A stretch of DNA of 64,000 bases from assembly GCF_024449025.1 (NCBI RefSeq), contig NZ_JAHLKM010000005.1, positions 107,369-171,368 on the forward strand, written 5' to 3'. The notes beneath the pieces were generated by a model that was given only the letters and a program-made list of their open reading frames with translations, made no database searches and was not told the origin of the DNA. Shown piece by piece: positions 55,151 through 63,844 of the stretch. Made by a program: the position numbers and the translations under genes. How positions within the stretch are numbered: the first letter of the stretch is position 1; each line of letters starts with the position of its first letter. The stretch is from Natronomonas aquatica (GTDB lineage: Archaea; Halobacteriota; Halobacteria; Halobacteriales; Haloarculaceae).

Positions 55151-55621
55151 ATGAGCAACATCAACGGCGTTGAGTGCCGCGATCTCCAAGTCAACGCGGA
55201 TGAACGCGGGCACCTCGTCGAGATATTCCGTGACGACTGGGACCTGTACGATCCCGCCCCCGAGATGTCCTATTACTCGCTTTCGTATCCGGGTATCATC
55301 CGTGCCTGGCACAAACACGTCGAAGGACAAATAGATCACTTCGTCTGTCCCCAAGGCCGAATCAAGGTCGGCATCTACGACGATAGAGACGAGTCCCCTA
55401 CGAAAGGTGAAGTAAATACCTTCATCATCGGAGAGCACAACCAGAAAGCTATCCGCATTCCGGGGGATTGTTGGCACGGCTTCAAAGTAATCGGCGACGA
55501 GCAGGCGATGCTCATCAACTTCCCGACGAAGCCCTACGACTACGAGAACCCCGATGAGGAACGCCTTCCACACGATACTGACAAGATTCCATTTGATTGG
55601 GAGGCTGAACCCCACCAATGA
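55151..55621 (+). CDS. rmlC: dTDP-4-dehydrorhamnose 3,5-epimerase (RmlC-like)
   Basis: 156 aa cupin. VNADERGHLVEIFRDDWDLY and SYYSLSYPGIIRAWHKHVEG hold the catalytic His region; QIDHFVCPQGRIKVGIYDDR and IPGDCWHGFKVIGDEQAMLI follow. It is shorter than bacterial RmlC but typical of haloarchaeal ones. The enzyme inverts C3 and C5 of the keto sugar before RmlD. It overlaps rmlA by 4 bases (ATGA). Confidence 0.88.
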   Translation: MSNINGVECRDLQVNADERGHLVEIFRDDWDLYDPAPEMSYYSLSYPGIIRAWHKHVEGQIDHFVCPQGRIKVGIYDDRDESPTKGEVNTFIIGEHNQKAIRIPGDCWHGFKVIGDEQAMLINFPTKPYDYENPDEERLPHDTDKIPFDWEAEPHQ

Positions 55622-56691
55622 AAGGTCTCATTCTCGCCGGTGGGACGGGCTCTCGACTTCGACCGATAACTCACACAGGTCCCAAACAACTTGTTCCTGT
55701 TGCGAATAGACCAGTGATTGAGTATGCAATCGAAGATCTCAAAGAGGCTGGAGTAACTGAAATAGGTATCGTCCTCGGAAACCTCGGTCGTGAGGCGATC
55801 CAAGAATATCTCGGTGATGGATCAGATTATGGCCTTGAAATCACCTATATTATCCAAGGAAATCCGTTGGGACTCGCCCATGCTGCTGGCTGTGCTGAAG
55901 AGTTCATAGATGGGGAGAATTTCGTGATGTATCTCGGGGATAATATCCTTGAGGGTGGAATTACAGAGCTTGTCGAGAGCTTCCAAGCCGGAAATCACAG
56001 TGCAGGAATTGCTCTTCAGCATGTTGAGGATCCCCAGCAATTCGGTGTTGCCGATGTTGATACGGAAGGTACTGTCAGAGCACTCGTCGAGAAACCCGAT
56101 GACCCACCGAGTGATCTCGCACTTATCGGCATTTACGTTTTTTCTCCGACAATTTTCGATGCGATCGAGGCGCTTGAGCCGTCTTGGCGTGGTGAACTTG
56201 AGATTACTGACGCGATCCAGTCGCTGCTTGACGATGGCCACTCGATCGACTCCGCCGTTGTTGAGGGCTGGTGGAAGGACACGGGAAAGCCAGAGGATGT
56301 TCTCGATGCGAACCGACTCGTTCTTGAAGACACCACAGGAGCCGTTGACGGGACAGTCGAAGACGGTACAGAGATTACGGGGAACGTCGATGTCGCTGAA
56401 GGTGCGACACTCGAAGCTGGTGCTGTCATTCGAGGTCCCGTCAGCATCGGTGAAGATGTTCGAATCACCGCCGATACCTACCTCGGCCCATACACTTCGA
56501 TTGGCGACGGATCAACGATCGAAAACGCCCACATCGAAAACACCGTTGTCGTCGGTGAGGCGACGATCCGGACCAACGTCAAGATCGTCGATAGCCTGAT
56601 CGGGGAGGGCGCGACGATCGACACCGCTGAGGATCTTCTTCCGGAGGGCAAACGGCTGGTCATCGGCGAGAACTCACAGCTCAAACTCTAA
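55618..56691 (+). CDS. rmlA: Glucose-1-phosphate thymidylyltransferase, long archaeal form
   Basis: 357 aa. Nucleotide motif LILAGGTGSRLRPITHTGPK with QLVPVANRPVIEYA, MYLGDNILEGG (metal Asp), LVEKPDDPPSDLALIGIYVF and EITDAIQSLLDDGH. The C-terminal 110 residues form a left-handed beta-helix (repeated I/V-x4 steps such as EITGNVDVAEGATLEAGAVI), as in long RmlA/GlmU-like archaeal enzymes. It makes dTDP-glucose, the first step of the rhamnose pathway. Operon with rmlC and the small zinc-ribbon gene. Confidence 0.93.
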   Translation: MKGLILAGGTGSRLRPITHTGPKQLVPVANRPVIEYAIEDLKEAGVTEIGIVLGNLGREAIQEYLGDGSDYGLEITYIIQGNPLGLAHAAGCAEEFIDGENFVMYLGDNILEGGITELVESFQAGNHSAGIALQHVEDPQQFGVADVDTEGTVRALVEKPDDPPSDLALIGIYVFSPTIFDAIEALEPSWRGELEITDAIQSLLDDGHSIDSAVVEGWWKDTGKPEDVLDANRLVLEDTTGAVDGTVEDGTEITGNVDVAEGATLEAGAVIRGPVSIGEDVRITADTYLGPYTSIGDGSTIENAHIENTVVVGEATIRTNVKIVDSLIGEGATIDTAEDLLPEGKRLVIGENSQLKL

Positions 56692-56693
56692 TC

Positions 56694-56873
56694 ATGCGCA
56701 TCATCACCCACGCCTGTCCGACCTGTGGTACCGTTGTCGCGGCCAACGAGCTTGAACGCCGTCGCGTGATGAGATGTCCTGGCCTCGACTGTGACACAGT
56801 CCTTCGGTTTGAAGACCTTGACACGGAAAATCGAGAATTCTTCATGAAAAATCGAGATCAGTACCACCTCTAA
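56694..56873 (+). CDS. 59-aa zinc-ribbon protein
   Basis: ATG 56694 lies 2 bases after the rmlA stop. MRIITHACPTCGTVVAANEL and RRVMRCPGLDCDTVLRFEDL contain two Cys pairs (C-P-T-C and C-x4-C) expected to bind one zinc ion. The C-terminus is short and charged (FFMKNRDQYHL). The tight spacing means translation is coupled to rmlA. Function unknown; the placement suggests a regulator of, or partner for, the sugar nucleotide genes. Confidence 0.75.
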   Translation: MRIITHACPTCGTVVAANELERRRVMRCPGLDCDTVLRFEDLDTENREFFMKNRDQYHL

Positions 56874-56975
56874 GGCTCATCTTTCAATATAGGGGTACCG
56901 TTATCTGGTAGATATGGTATCTCTGTAGAATCAATAAGAGGAATCTTAATAACTTTGACCACTGGTGGAGTAAAC

Positions 56976-58175
56976 ATGCTTGGATCACTAACGGATTGTA
57001 TGTCCGTATCGAATATTTTGATCTTCATCTCCGATAGCCTTCGGTACGATGCATTTCCGGACAAAATAAAAAAGCGCACCACTTGGGGAAAAGCAGTATC
57101 CGCAAGCACCTATACTGGATCGGGATTCCCATCCATAGTAACTGGACAATATCCGACCAGTCACTGTATATGGAAACTTAGCGGCCAACTTGAGTCTGAA
57201 CCGCCACTGCTATCGCTGTATGAGAGTTCCGGACTAGATGTAACACACGCGTGGTCAACAACAGAGGATCCAGCACAGAAGCCACCCATGCGGATGACGC
57301 ATCAAGCCAGATATACGCTGTTGGAAGACGTTTCTCCTCCGTTTTCGCTCGTCGTTCATGATCGTGGTGGTCATATGACGTATGGGCGTTTTGAACAGAA
57401 CGAATGGGAATCCCACGACGAGTTCTTTGATGAGTTAGCAAATCGGCCCGAACAAATCAAAGAACTGTATCATGAGGGAGTAGATGAATCGGCTGAACGG
57501 TTTCTTGGAATGTACGATCAACTCGAGTCTCAAGGAATACTCGACGATACGCTTGTGATCTTTACCAGTGATCACGGAGAACTGTTAGGAGAGTACAACG
57601 GACTGTACGATCATCAAACCCCGATTGTACCTGAATTAGTGTACGTACCGCTCGCGTTTGCTGGAGCGGGATTACCCGAAAATCATAAGTTAGAAACGCT
57701 GGCATCGACGGTTGATATCGTTCCGACAGCGTTCACCGCACTTGAAGAAGTGAACTCACGTCCAGTTGATGGACTTGATCTGTGGTCTCTCCCGGAGTCT
57801 CACTCCGGAGAACGAGTAATTCGATCTGAAATATGGAATTCCCCGCGTCCGTTCCTTGAATACAAAGCTACGTCCGTCTGGAACGATACTGGTGGCATAG
57901 TGAAACACTACGGTAACGCAGCTTCCCGCTTATTGTATATGCTGGGAACGCAGTACTATTACCGCCCCTATTCGAATATCGTGTGGAAACCGTCGTGGGA
58001 ACTCGGTCAATTACTCAAATTATATGCGAAATCAACTGTAGAATTTGGCGATCCACCAACCGATATTAGCGATGAACTGCAGGTGGAGTTCACTCAACAA
58101 AATGAAGCTAACGCTCAGACAGAGGTTCCAGAACCGACAGAACAGCAGCTAAAAGATCTCGGGTACCTGAAATAG
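56976..58175 (+). CDS. Alkaline-phosphatase-fold (sulfatase-like) enzyme
   Basis: 399 aa from ATG 56976, which has CTTAATAA 25-33 bases upstream; ATG 57000 is the alternative. Core motifs: ILIFISDSLRYDAFPDK (metal Asp), STYTGSGFPSIVTGQYPTSH (nucleophile region, without the C/S-x-P-x-R formylglycine signature), VIFTSDHGELLGEYNGLYDH (Asp-His) and ASTVDIVPTAFTAL. The C-terminal LKDLGYLK tail matches its neighbours. Likely removes or transfers phosphate-type groups on surface glycans; substrate unknown. Confidence 0.82.
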   Translation: MLGSLTDCMSVSNILIFISDSLRYDAFPDKIKKRTTWGKAVSASTYTGSGFPSIVTGQYPTSHCIWKLSGQLESEPPLLSLYESSGLDVTHAWSTTEDPAQKPPMRMTHQARYTLLEDVSPPFSLVVHDRGGHMTYGRFEQNEWESHDEFFDELANRPEQIKELYHEGVDESAERFLGMYDQLESQGILDDTLVIFTSDHGELLGEYNGLYDHQTPIVPELVYVPLAFAGAGLPENHKLETLASTVDIVPTAFTALEEVNSRPVDGLDLWSLPESHSGERVIRSEIWNSPRPFLEYKATSVWNDTGGIVKHYGNAASRLLYMLGTQYYYRPYSNIVWKPSWELGQLLKLYAKSTVEFGDPPTDISDELQVEFTQQNEANAQTEVPEPTEQQLKDLGYLK

Positions 58176-58209
58176 CGGATTTTATACAATGTTGGCGACT
58201 GCTACCTGT

Positions 58210-59469
58210 ATGAAAGATATTGCTCTTATCACCAATGATACCTGGAGGCGTGATACGCTCCCGAATATGGACCAACTACGAAGCGCTACTGAGTCGTTTT
58301 CTACTCTAGAGGCAATTGCTCAGGGCGCATCAACAAAAAGTGCACTTCCTCCAATTATTTGCAGTATGTATTGGAAGGAGAAGGAAGGGGAACTATCTTG
58401 GGATGCGTTGAGCCTTCCCGCATTTCTCTCCAAACATGGGTATACTACTGGAGCATTCATCGGGACAAATCCGTTTGCATCACGCTGGCAAGACGACTTC
58501 GATATGTTTTGGAACAGCGGTCGAGAGAATTTTAATAAATTCACTCGGAAGGTCTCGCGGGGGGTTGATTTTGCATTATTACAGAAGGAGACACCCGGAA
58601 CAGAAGTTTTGAAACAGGCTAAGAAGTGGTACAATTCGACGAATGGCCCACGGTTTATGTGGATCCATCTCATGGACTCGCATGAGCCATACTATCCTGG
58701 ACTCCGAAGAGGGACCTCACATGGCTTACTCCGATCATATAAATCACTTCTCGAAAATCGATCAAAGTTCGATGAAGGCGAATTCTTTACGGAATCCTTT
58801 TCATCAGAAACTGTTGAACAACTACAGACATTATATCGGGCGTGTGTACAGAATGTCGACGAGATATTACCAAAGTTTTTAGAAGTCATTGAGGACGATG
58901 CGACCGTGCTGATAACTGGCGACCACGGTGAGGAATTTCAGCATGGCCATATGAAACACCAACGTCTCTACGACGAATGTATCGTTGTACCCTTCCTAAC
59001 TAGGTGGACACTTAGCGAGGGATTCGGTTTTGAAGATCGTCTATTCCATCTCGATATCGCGCCAATTATTGCTCACGGGTTGGGGTTGTCCATCCCCGAT
59101 AACTGGCGGGGACAACCGACACCGCCGGAGAGGCCGAGAATTTCGTTAATGTTCAACGCTGACCATCGAATAGACCGGTGGTTCATTGGTGGTCGAACAA
59201 ACGAGTACAAGTACATTCAAAATTATAGCTATTCAACAGGTGATCTATTGGAAGAAGAACTCTATGACCTCAGGCAGGATCCAAACGAGACGGAGAATAT
59301 CTTCACCGAAGATATCCCGATTGTTGAAGAGTTTCGATCTAAAATCGATGGGTATTTCGATGAAGTTGGTCTTTCCCGGGAGTCTCTAATAGGGGAATCC
59401 CGACCAGAAACGAACCGAACCACATCAGAGGATGTCGAGGAACGACTTGAACATCTAGGATATCGTTAA
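58210..59469 (+). CDS. Alkaline-phosphatase-fold (sulfatase-like) enzyme
   Basis: 419 aa from ATG 58210 (MKDIALITNDTWRRDTLPNM); the frame extends upstream to 58189. Motifs: LITNDTWRRDTL, GASTKSALPPIICSMYW (no formylglycine motif), WIHLMDSHEPYYPG, VLITGDHGEEFQHGHMKHQR and HLDIAPIIAHGLG. ELYDLRQDPNETENIF is typical of sulfatase C-terminal domains. It ends LEHLGYR. It follows the related gene after 34 bases; the two may act in succession or on different groups. Confidence 0.82.
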   Translation: MKDIALITNDTWRRDTLPNMDQLRSATESFSTLEAIAQGASTKSALPPIICSMYWKEKEGELSWDALSLPAFLSKHGYTTGAFIGTNPFASRWQDDFDMFWNSGRENFNKFTRKVSRGVDFALLQKETPGTEVLKQAKKWYNSTNGPRFMWIHLMDSHEPYYPGLRRGTSHGLLRSYKSLLENRSKFDEGEFFTESFSSETVEQLQTLYRACVQNVDEILPKFLEVIEDDATVLITGDHGEEFQHGHMKHQRLYDECIVVPFLTRWTLSEGFGFEDRLFHLDIAPIIAHGLGLSIPDNWRGQPTPPERPRISLMFNADHRIDRWFIGGRTNEYKYIQNYSYSTGDLLEEELYDLRQDPNETENIFTEDIPIVEEFRSKIDGYFDEVGLSRESLIGESRPETNRTTSEDVEERLEHLGYR

Positions 59470-59482
59470 TCGCAGTTTTATA

Positions 59483-59550
59483 AGCATCTTCGAGGCGATT
59501 GATAAGTTCGAAATCGCCGATGCGATCCAATGGTTACTCAATCATAACGA
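59483..59550 (+). pseudogene. Relic of a sugar nucleotidyltransferase
   Basis: A short open stretch encodes SIFEAIDKFEIADAIQWLLN HN. It matches the IFDAIEAL...ELEITDAIQSLL segment of rmlA with a small internal deletion. The rest of 59470-59694 has no recognisable gene. Low information content, so only suggestive. Confidence 0.4.
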
Positions 59551-59694
59551 CATCAACGGGTCAAAGCTTGTCGCCGGAAACGTGCTTCCACCGAGCGTGC
59601 GATCACCAGTCTCGACCTGGACTGCCAGAGCGCCCACCGATTTGACGAGTTTTCCAGCCGACATCCGAAAGCAACATGAAACGAATCGAGATAC

Positions 59695-60582
59695 CTACCG
59701 AATAGCGTGAACGAACGCTCGGAGATCTGCCTCGAACGTCGGTTGCTCATCCCCCAGGATCGACTCGATCCGATCCACCGATAAACACGTCTTCTTCGGC
59801 CGAGCAGCGGCCCGATCGATATCGGCCATCGATCCTTCCTCAAGTAATTCTGTTGGGTGCTCGGTAAACTCCGCCAGCCTCATGCCGAACTCGTACGGTG
59901 TGATACAATCCCGTGCCGCGATGTGAACCGTTTCACCGGCCTGTTTTCCGGCAAGCTTGAGGATCGTTTGCGCCGCTGACTCGGCTCTTGTCGGAGTGAT
60001 ATACTGATCGGTAAACAGCGGCGTCGATTCCGCACGCTCAAGGCGATCAAGCACCCAGGCGGGAAAACCCGCTGGCTCATTGTGTTCGGTCCGCCCGTAG
60101 ACGAACGACAGCCGCACGATCCACGGACTCGGATGGGCAGCTCTAACCGTTTCTTCGCCCCGGAACTTCGAGCGTCCATAAACCTGCTTCGGAGCTGTCT
60201 TGTCGTCAGGCTCGTATCGACGCTCCTGTTCCCCACTGAAAACGTAATCGGTAGAGATTTGCATAAACCCGATGTCGTGTCGTGCTGCGACTTGGGCCAA
60301 CTCCCCCGGCGCGTCCCCGTTGACAGCACGAGCTTGCTCGGGATGTTCCTCACACCCATCGACGTCTGTCATCGCCGCACAGTTGATCACAGTCTCCGGC
60401 TCATACGCCCTGACCAGCGATTCGAACTGATCCGTTTCGGTAATATCGAGCTGCTCACAGGTCACCGCAATCTCCGGCCTTCGAGTGTGATACGTCGCGA
60501 GGACTGAGATGTCAACAGCACGTGCGACCCGAGCGATAGCGCCACCGAGAAGCCCGCCCGCCCCGGTCACCAGCACCTGCAT
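59695..60582 (-). CDS. rmlD: dTDP-4-dehydrorhamnose reductase
   Basis: 295 aa from ATG 60582 (MQVLVTGAGGLLGGAIARVA); the 7-codon upstream extension is unlikely. VINCAAMTDVDGCEEHPEQA, MQISTDYVFSGEQERRYEPD and VYGRSKFRGEETV (Tyr-x3-Lys) are RmlD hallmarks. It reduces the 4-keto sugar to dTDP-rhamnose. It is divergent from rmlB with 52 bases between start codons, so the two promoters overlap. A second, IS-destroyed rmlD lies at 43486-47891. Confidence 0.93.
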   Translation of the reverse strand: MQVLVTGAGGLLGGAIARVARAVDISVLATYHTRRPEIAVTCEQLDITETDQFESLVRAYEPETVINCAAMTDVDGCEEHPEQARAVNGDAPGELAQVAARHDIGFMQISTDYVFSGEQERRYEPDDKTAPKQVYGRSKFRGEETVRAAHPSPWIVRLSFVYGRTEHNEPAGFPAWVLDRLERAESTPLFTDQYITPTRAESAAQTILKLAGKQAGETVHIAARDCITPYEFGMRLAEFTEHPTELLEEGSMADIDRAAARPKKTCLSVDRIESILGDEQPTFEADLRAFVHAIR

Positions 60583-60634
60583 ACCCGAATCTACAGAGCA
60601 CAAAGTAAATCACTGCCGGTGCGCACACTCAGAT

Positions 60635-61558
60635 ATGCGACTGCTCGTGACGGGAGGCGCCGGCTTCATCGGTTCGAACTACGTCCGACACGTCCTCGAA
60701 ACCACGGACGCCGAAGTCACGACACTCGATAGCCTGACCTACGCAGGAAGCGAGGACAACCTCGCGGGGCTCGACGGCTCCCGCCATCGGTTTATCGAGG
60801 GCGATATCCGCGATCGAGGACTCGTCTCCGAACTGGTTGCCGAGGCCGACGTCGTCGTGAATTTCGCGGCCGAGTCACACGTCGATCGATCCATCGACGG
60901 TGCCGATCCGTTCGTCTCGACGAACGTCGGGGGCACGTGTGCACTGTTGGACGCGGCCGCCGAAACCAACTTGGACCGATTCATTCAGATCTCGACGGAC
61001 GAAATCTACGGCGAGATTCTCGACGGGGAATTCAGCGAGACGGATCGACTGGAACCGCGGAATCCGTATGCGGCAACCAAAGCCGGCGCGGATCTTCTGG
61101 CTCGGAGTTATTATACAACCCACGATGTCCCGGTAATCATCACCCGTTCCTCGAACAACTTCGGCCCGAGACAGCACCCCGAGAAGCTAATCCCGAAACT
61201 GATCCAACGAGCGTCTGCGGGCAAGTCACTCCCCCTGTATGGCGACGGCTCTAACGTGCGTGAATGGATCTACGTCGACGATAACTGTCGTGCGATCGAA
61301 GCGGTTCGCAAACGCGGCGCAGTGGGCGAGATATATAATATCGGCAGCGGTGAGGAACGGACCAATCTCGAAGTCGCCCAGCAAGTGCTTGATGCTGTCG
61401 GCGCGAACGACGAACTCATCGAGTTCGTCGCCGATCGGCCAGGGCACGACGAACGATACGCGCTTGACTGTTCGAAAGTCGAGTCACTGGGCTGGCAGCC
61501 CGAGTGGACGTTCGAGGAAGGGCTCGAACGGACGATTGGCTACTATCGTTCGGATTGA
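60635..61558 (+). CDS. rmlB: dTDP-glucose 4,6-dehydratase
   Basis: 307 aa from ATG 60635 (MRLLVTGGAGFIGSNYVRHV). The longer frame from 60509 is antisense to the rmlD start and is rejected. NFAAESHVDRSIDGADPFVS, ISTDEIYGEI (Thr-Asp-Glu) and NPYAATKAGADLLARSY (Tyr-x3-Lys) are diagnostic, with TRSSNNFGPRQHPEKLIPKL. It converts dTDP-glucose to the 4-keto-6-deoxy sugar. With rmlA and rmlC nearby and rmlD divergent, the pathway is complete. Confidence 0.95.
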   Translation: MRLLVTGGAGFIGSNYVRHVLETTDAEVTTLDSLTYAGSEDNLAGLDGSRHRFIEGDIRDRGLVSELVAEADVVVNFAAESHVDRSIDGADPFVSTNVGGTCALLDAAAETNLDRFIQISTDEIYGEILDGEFSETDRLEPRNPYAATKAGADLLARSYYTTHDVPVIITRSSNNFGPRQHPEKLIPKLIQRASAGKSLPLYGDGSNVREWIYVDDNCRAIEAVRKRGAVGEIYNIGSGEERTNLEVAQQVLDAVGANDELIEFVADRPGHDERYALDCSKVESLGWQPEWTFEEGLERTIGYYRSD

Positions 61559-61655
61559 AAGCGGCTTGCTCACCGTCGTGATTCGGCTTGCGGGCAAGTC
61601 CCCAAACCTCTTCCTGTAGACTAACTACTGCCTGCTTCAACCAATTCCCCTGCTA

Positions 61656-61763
61656 TAGTAGTCGGTAGAACTGGTTACACACCACTCGCACCGGGATGGC
61701 CAGCGACAGCCACGCTGGCCGGAAACTCACGAGTGGATCTACACTGACTTCTACCGACTAGTA
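61656..61763. mobile_element. 108-bp IS630-derived miniature element
   Basis: TAGTAGTCGGTAGAA (61656-61670) and TTCTACCGACTAGTA (61749-61763) are inverted repeats with one mismatch. TA is duplicated outside (61654-61655, 61764-61765). The termini resemble those of the IS630 copy at 32609 (TAATAATCGGTAGAA). No coding frame. It lies just after rmlB. Confidence 0.8.
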
Positions 61764-61780
61764 TAGCTCTTACTGGAGCT

Positions 61781-61880
61781 AACGCGATTCACTCCCGCCC
61801 TGTTCGGTCCTCGGTTCCGACTAAGCGTCGGGACACCCGTTCCTCAGGGAAAGAGCGGGATTCTCTCGCTATATGAAGAT
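61781..61880 (+). repeat. ~100-base repeat, inverted copy at 63845-63949
   Basis: Starts AACGCGATTCACTCCCGCCC and ends AGAGCGGGATTCTCTCGCT. It contains CTCGGTTCCGAC in the middle, and the outer CCCGCCC/GAGCGGG arms can pair. The 63845-63949 region matches it on the opposite strand over almost its whole length. The shape (outer stem, variable middle) recalls the left ends of tnpB elements, but no tnpB is attached. Confidence 0.7.
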
Positions 61881-61959
61881 AGGCCACCCGGAGCATCAAA
61901 ACCAAATATAGAGCATCGATACGGCAAACTATAACACGTGAGATAACGGTTGATAGCTC

Positions 61960-62445
61960 ATGGACTGGGGAGCAGTTGGCAGGTTATCTATAGCGGTTTT
62001 GTTACTCGGTGGCGTCTTTGGAATGGGCGTCCATTACGACAGTAACGCGGGTACGCACTATCCATATCCCGATACTACTGAGGTTAAAGTATCACCCGAG
62101 ACGCAGACCGGGACAGAAGTATTCGTTTTTGGAACCATTGAGGAGATTAACGAAGCGCAGAATACAGCCCGGATACGTATCGAGACTGACGAAGGCCCAT
62201 TCACCGTCGAAGTGACCAAATTCAGCACGCAGCGGAACGTGCAACCGGGCGGAGTTGTCCAGGTGGTTGGCACTTTTCAATCGGAGTCTGTCATTGAAGC
62301 GGACACCGTTCGAGTCGTGAATGCAGCAGAGTCTTCGAATATTTACAAATATGCCGTTTCACTCGTGGCTGCTGTTCTCATCGTAGTGGTGTTCGTCCAG
62401 TATTGGCGGGTGAACGTGCGGACGCTCTCGATTGGGCGGCGGTAG
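61960..62445 (+). CDS. OB-fold membrane-anchored protein
   Basis: 161 aa. An N-terminal helix (RLSIAVLLLGGVFGMGV) is followed by a predicted extracytoplasmic OB-fold: EVFVFGTIEEINEAQNTARI, GPFTVEVTKFSTQRNVQPGG and VVQVVGTFQSESVIEADTVR. A second helix (YKYAVSLVAAVLIVVVFVQY) comes before a short tail. Similar proteins are annotated as DNA-binding in haloarchaea, but the two helices suggest a membrane role. Its stop lies 2 bases before the next start. Confidence 0.75.
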   Translation: MDWGAVGRLSIAVLLLGGVFGMGVHYDSNAGTHYPYPDTTEVKVSPETQTGTEVFVFGTIEEINEAQNTARIRIETDEGPFTVEVTKFSTQRNVQPGGVVQVVGTFQSESVIEADTVRVVNAAESSNIYKYAVSLVAAVLIVVVFVQYWRVNVRTLSIGRR

Positions 62446-62447
62446 CA

Positions 62448-62945
62448 ATGGCGGATCTCCTGACGCATATACTCGTTCCGTACGTGCTTTTGACACCGGC
62501 GAGTTGGCAGTTCGAGTGGCTTACCAAACGATGGATCATAATCGGTATGGCTGGCGCTGCGATTCCGGATCTGGTCAAAGTCGGCATCGTTCTGGATGCA
62601 ACTGTGGTTGAATCGGTCCTCGGGTTGCCGTTCTCGTATAGTCCGATTAGTTCAGTAGGCGGAGTGTTGTGTCTTGCGGGAGCGATCGCTATCTTCTTCG
62701 AGAGCCAACGACGGCGGGTGTTTTTGTTGCTCCTCTTTGGCGGCTTGACCTCGCTCGTCGTCGACGGGCTGCGGGTGTTCGCCGATGGCCGGTCCGGCTT
62801 CTGGCTCTATCCGTTCACCTGGTGGCGGCCACCGACCCCGAGTTTGTATGTGACATCCGATATTCGCGTGCTCATCGTAGCGATACTCATCAGCACTGTG
62901 GTGTTTGCACTTGATCGCTGGGGATTATATAAGATGGCTGAATGA
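62448..62945 (+). CDS. YdjM-like membrane-bound metal-dependent hydrolase
   Basis: 165 aa from ATG 62448 (MADLLTHILVPYVLLTPASW), chosen because it follows the upstream stop by 2 bases; the frame's 62403 start overlaps the upstream gene. Four or five transmembrane helices. DLLTHIL at the N-terminus and AAIPDLVKV carry His and Asp residues used as metal ligands in this family. Paired with the OB-fold gene, a combination typical of haloarchaeal genomes. Substrate unknown. Confidence 0.75.
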   Translation: MADLLTHILVPYVLLTPASWQFEWLTKRWIIIGMAGAAIPDLVKVGIVLDATVVESVLGLPFSYSPISSVGGVLCLAGAIAIFFESQRRRVFLLLLFGGLTSLVVDGLRVFADGRSGFWLYPFTWWRPPTPSLYVTSDIRVLIVAILISTVVFALDRWGLYKMAE

Positions 62946-63114
62946 CCTGGTGTATATGCGCGTTGGACTAATCGGAGTTCGGTGAAGAGCAACGTGTACT
63001 CAAGGGGTAGTGCGCCGCCGTTGAGAGCAGATTGTCGTTCGGCTCTCCGCTAGCCCCTCGCCGAGGGGCCGCCCACAAGGTCGCTTCCGTCAAGACGAAA
63101 GTTCCCAATCACGG

Positions 63115-63471
63115 TCAGGGCCATGACGCGTCGCCGACGTCGTTAGTCGAGTACTCAGTGGCGGCAGTCTGCAGCCGCTCGGCGAGGGCCTCGGCGTCGG
63201 TAGCCGACAACAAAGCAGTAACGTGACCACTCGTGGTCGTCAACTGTAGCCCGATCGCATCTTCGTACGGCGTAACCGAGATTTCGACGTCGGTGGTCGG
63301 CGGACTCGAAACCACGAAACTGCCACGCGTCGAGAGTGGCGTCGACTCCGATGCAGTGTCAACTGTGAGGCTCCCACCGTCGGTACGAGGACCATTGGTC
63401 GAATCAGAGAGGCGCTCGAGGACAGCGGCTGCCGCCAACCACGGCGCACTGGAGGAATCCTCGCTTGTCAT
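63115..63471 (-). CDS. Small haloarchaeal hypothetical protein (DUF6360-like)
   Basis: 118 aa, soluble and acidic. A Ser/Thr-rich N-terminal half (GPRTDGGSLTVDTASESTPL) is followed by TTDVEISVTPYEDAIGLQLT and SATDAEALAERLQTAATEYS, a strand-strand-helix arrangement seen in short haloarchaeal proteins of unknown function. GC-rich with normal haloarchaeal codon use. The name is tentative. Confidence 0.55.
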   Translation of the reverse strand: MTSEDSSSAPWLAAAAVLERLSDSTNGPRTDGGSLTVDTASESTPLSTRGSFVVSSPPTTDVEISVTPYEDAIGLQLTTTSGHVTALLSATDAEALAERLQTAATEYSTNDVGDASWP

Positions 63472-63844
63472 CGGTGGGCCTCCAGGCCGAGCGACTCGGT
63501 CAATGCCTCGACGGGGGCACTCGATGAATCACGGTGGCTGAAGGGTGATCGATACACGGACTGGATCGTCAGCGTTCGACGGAATAAGACATTCATTGTA
63601 CTGTCAATCGGCGAGTGCTCATCGGCAACCCGCCCGGTCACGATGCAGAGAGCCGCCAGGAACGACAGGGGCCGCTCGCCGCGGACTGGCAGCTAACCGA
63701 CATCGGACCACGATTCAATCCAATAAATACACTCTCGAAGGTCGGTGAGCCAGCCTACCGAGTCGATAAAGGCATAAATCACGCCCAACTCATACGCGTA
63801 TCGTGTCACGAGCGGACGATCGGCCCCGGATCACGGACCTATCT
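63472..63844. other. Non-coding stretch
   Basis: No credible gene is seen on either strand. The frames present are short and lack acidic composition or family motifs. GC content stays normal for the organism. Confidence 0.4.

Noticed and set aside
54923..55618. 231-aa minus-strand frame opposite rmlC
   Set aside because: Antisense to rmlC, which has cupin motifs and operon overlap with rmlA.
60509..60634. N-terminal extension of RmlB to 60509
   Set aside because: The added residues are antisense to the start of rmlD and precede a canonical MRLLVTGGAGFIGSN start.
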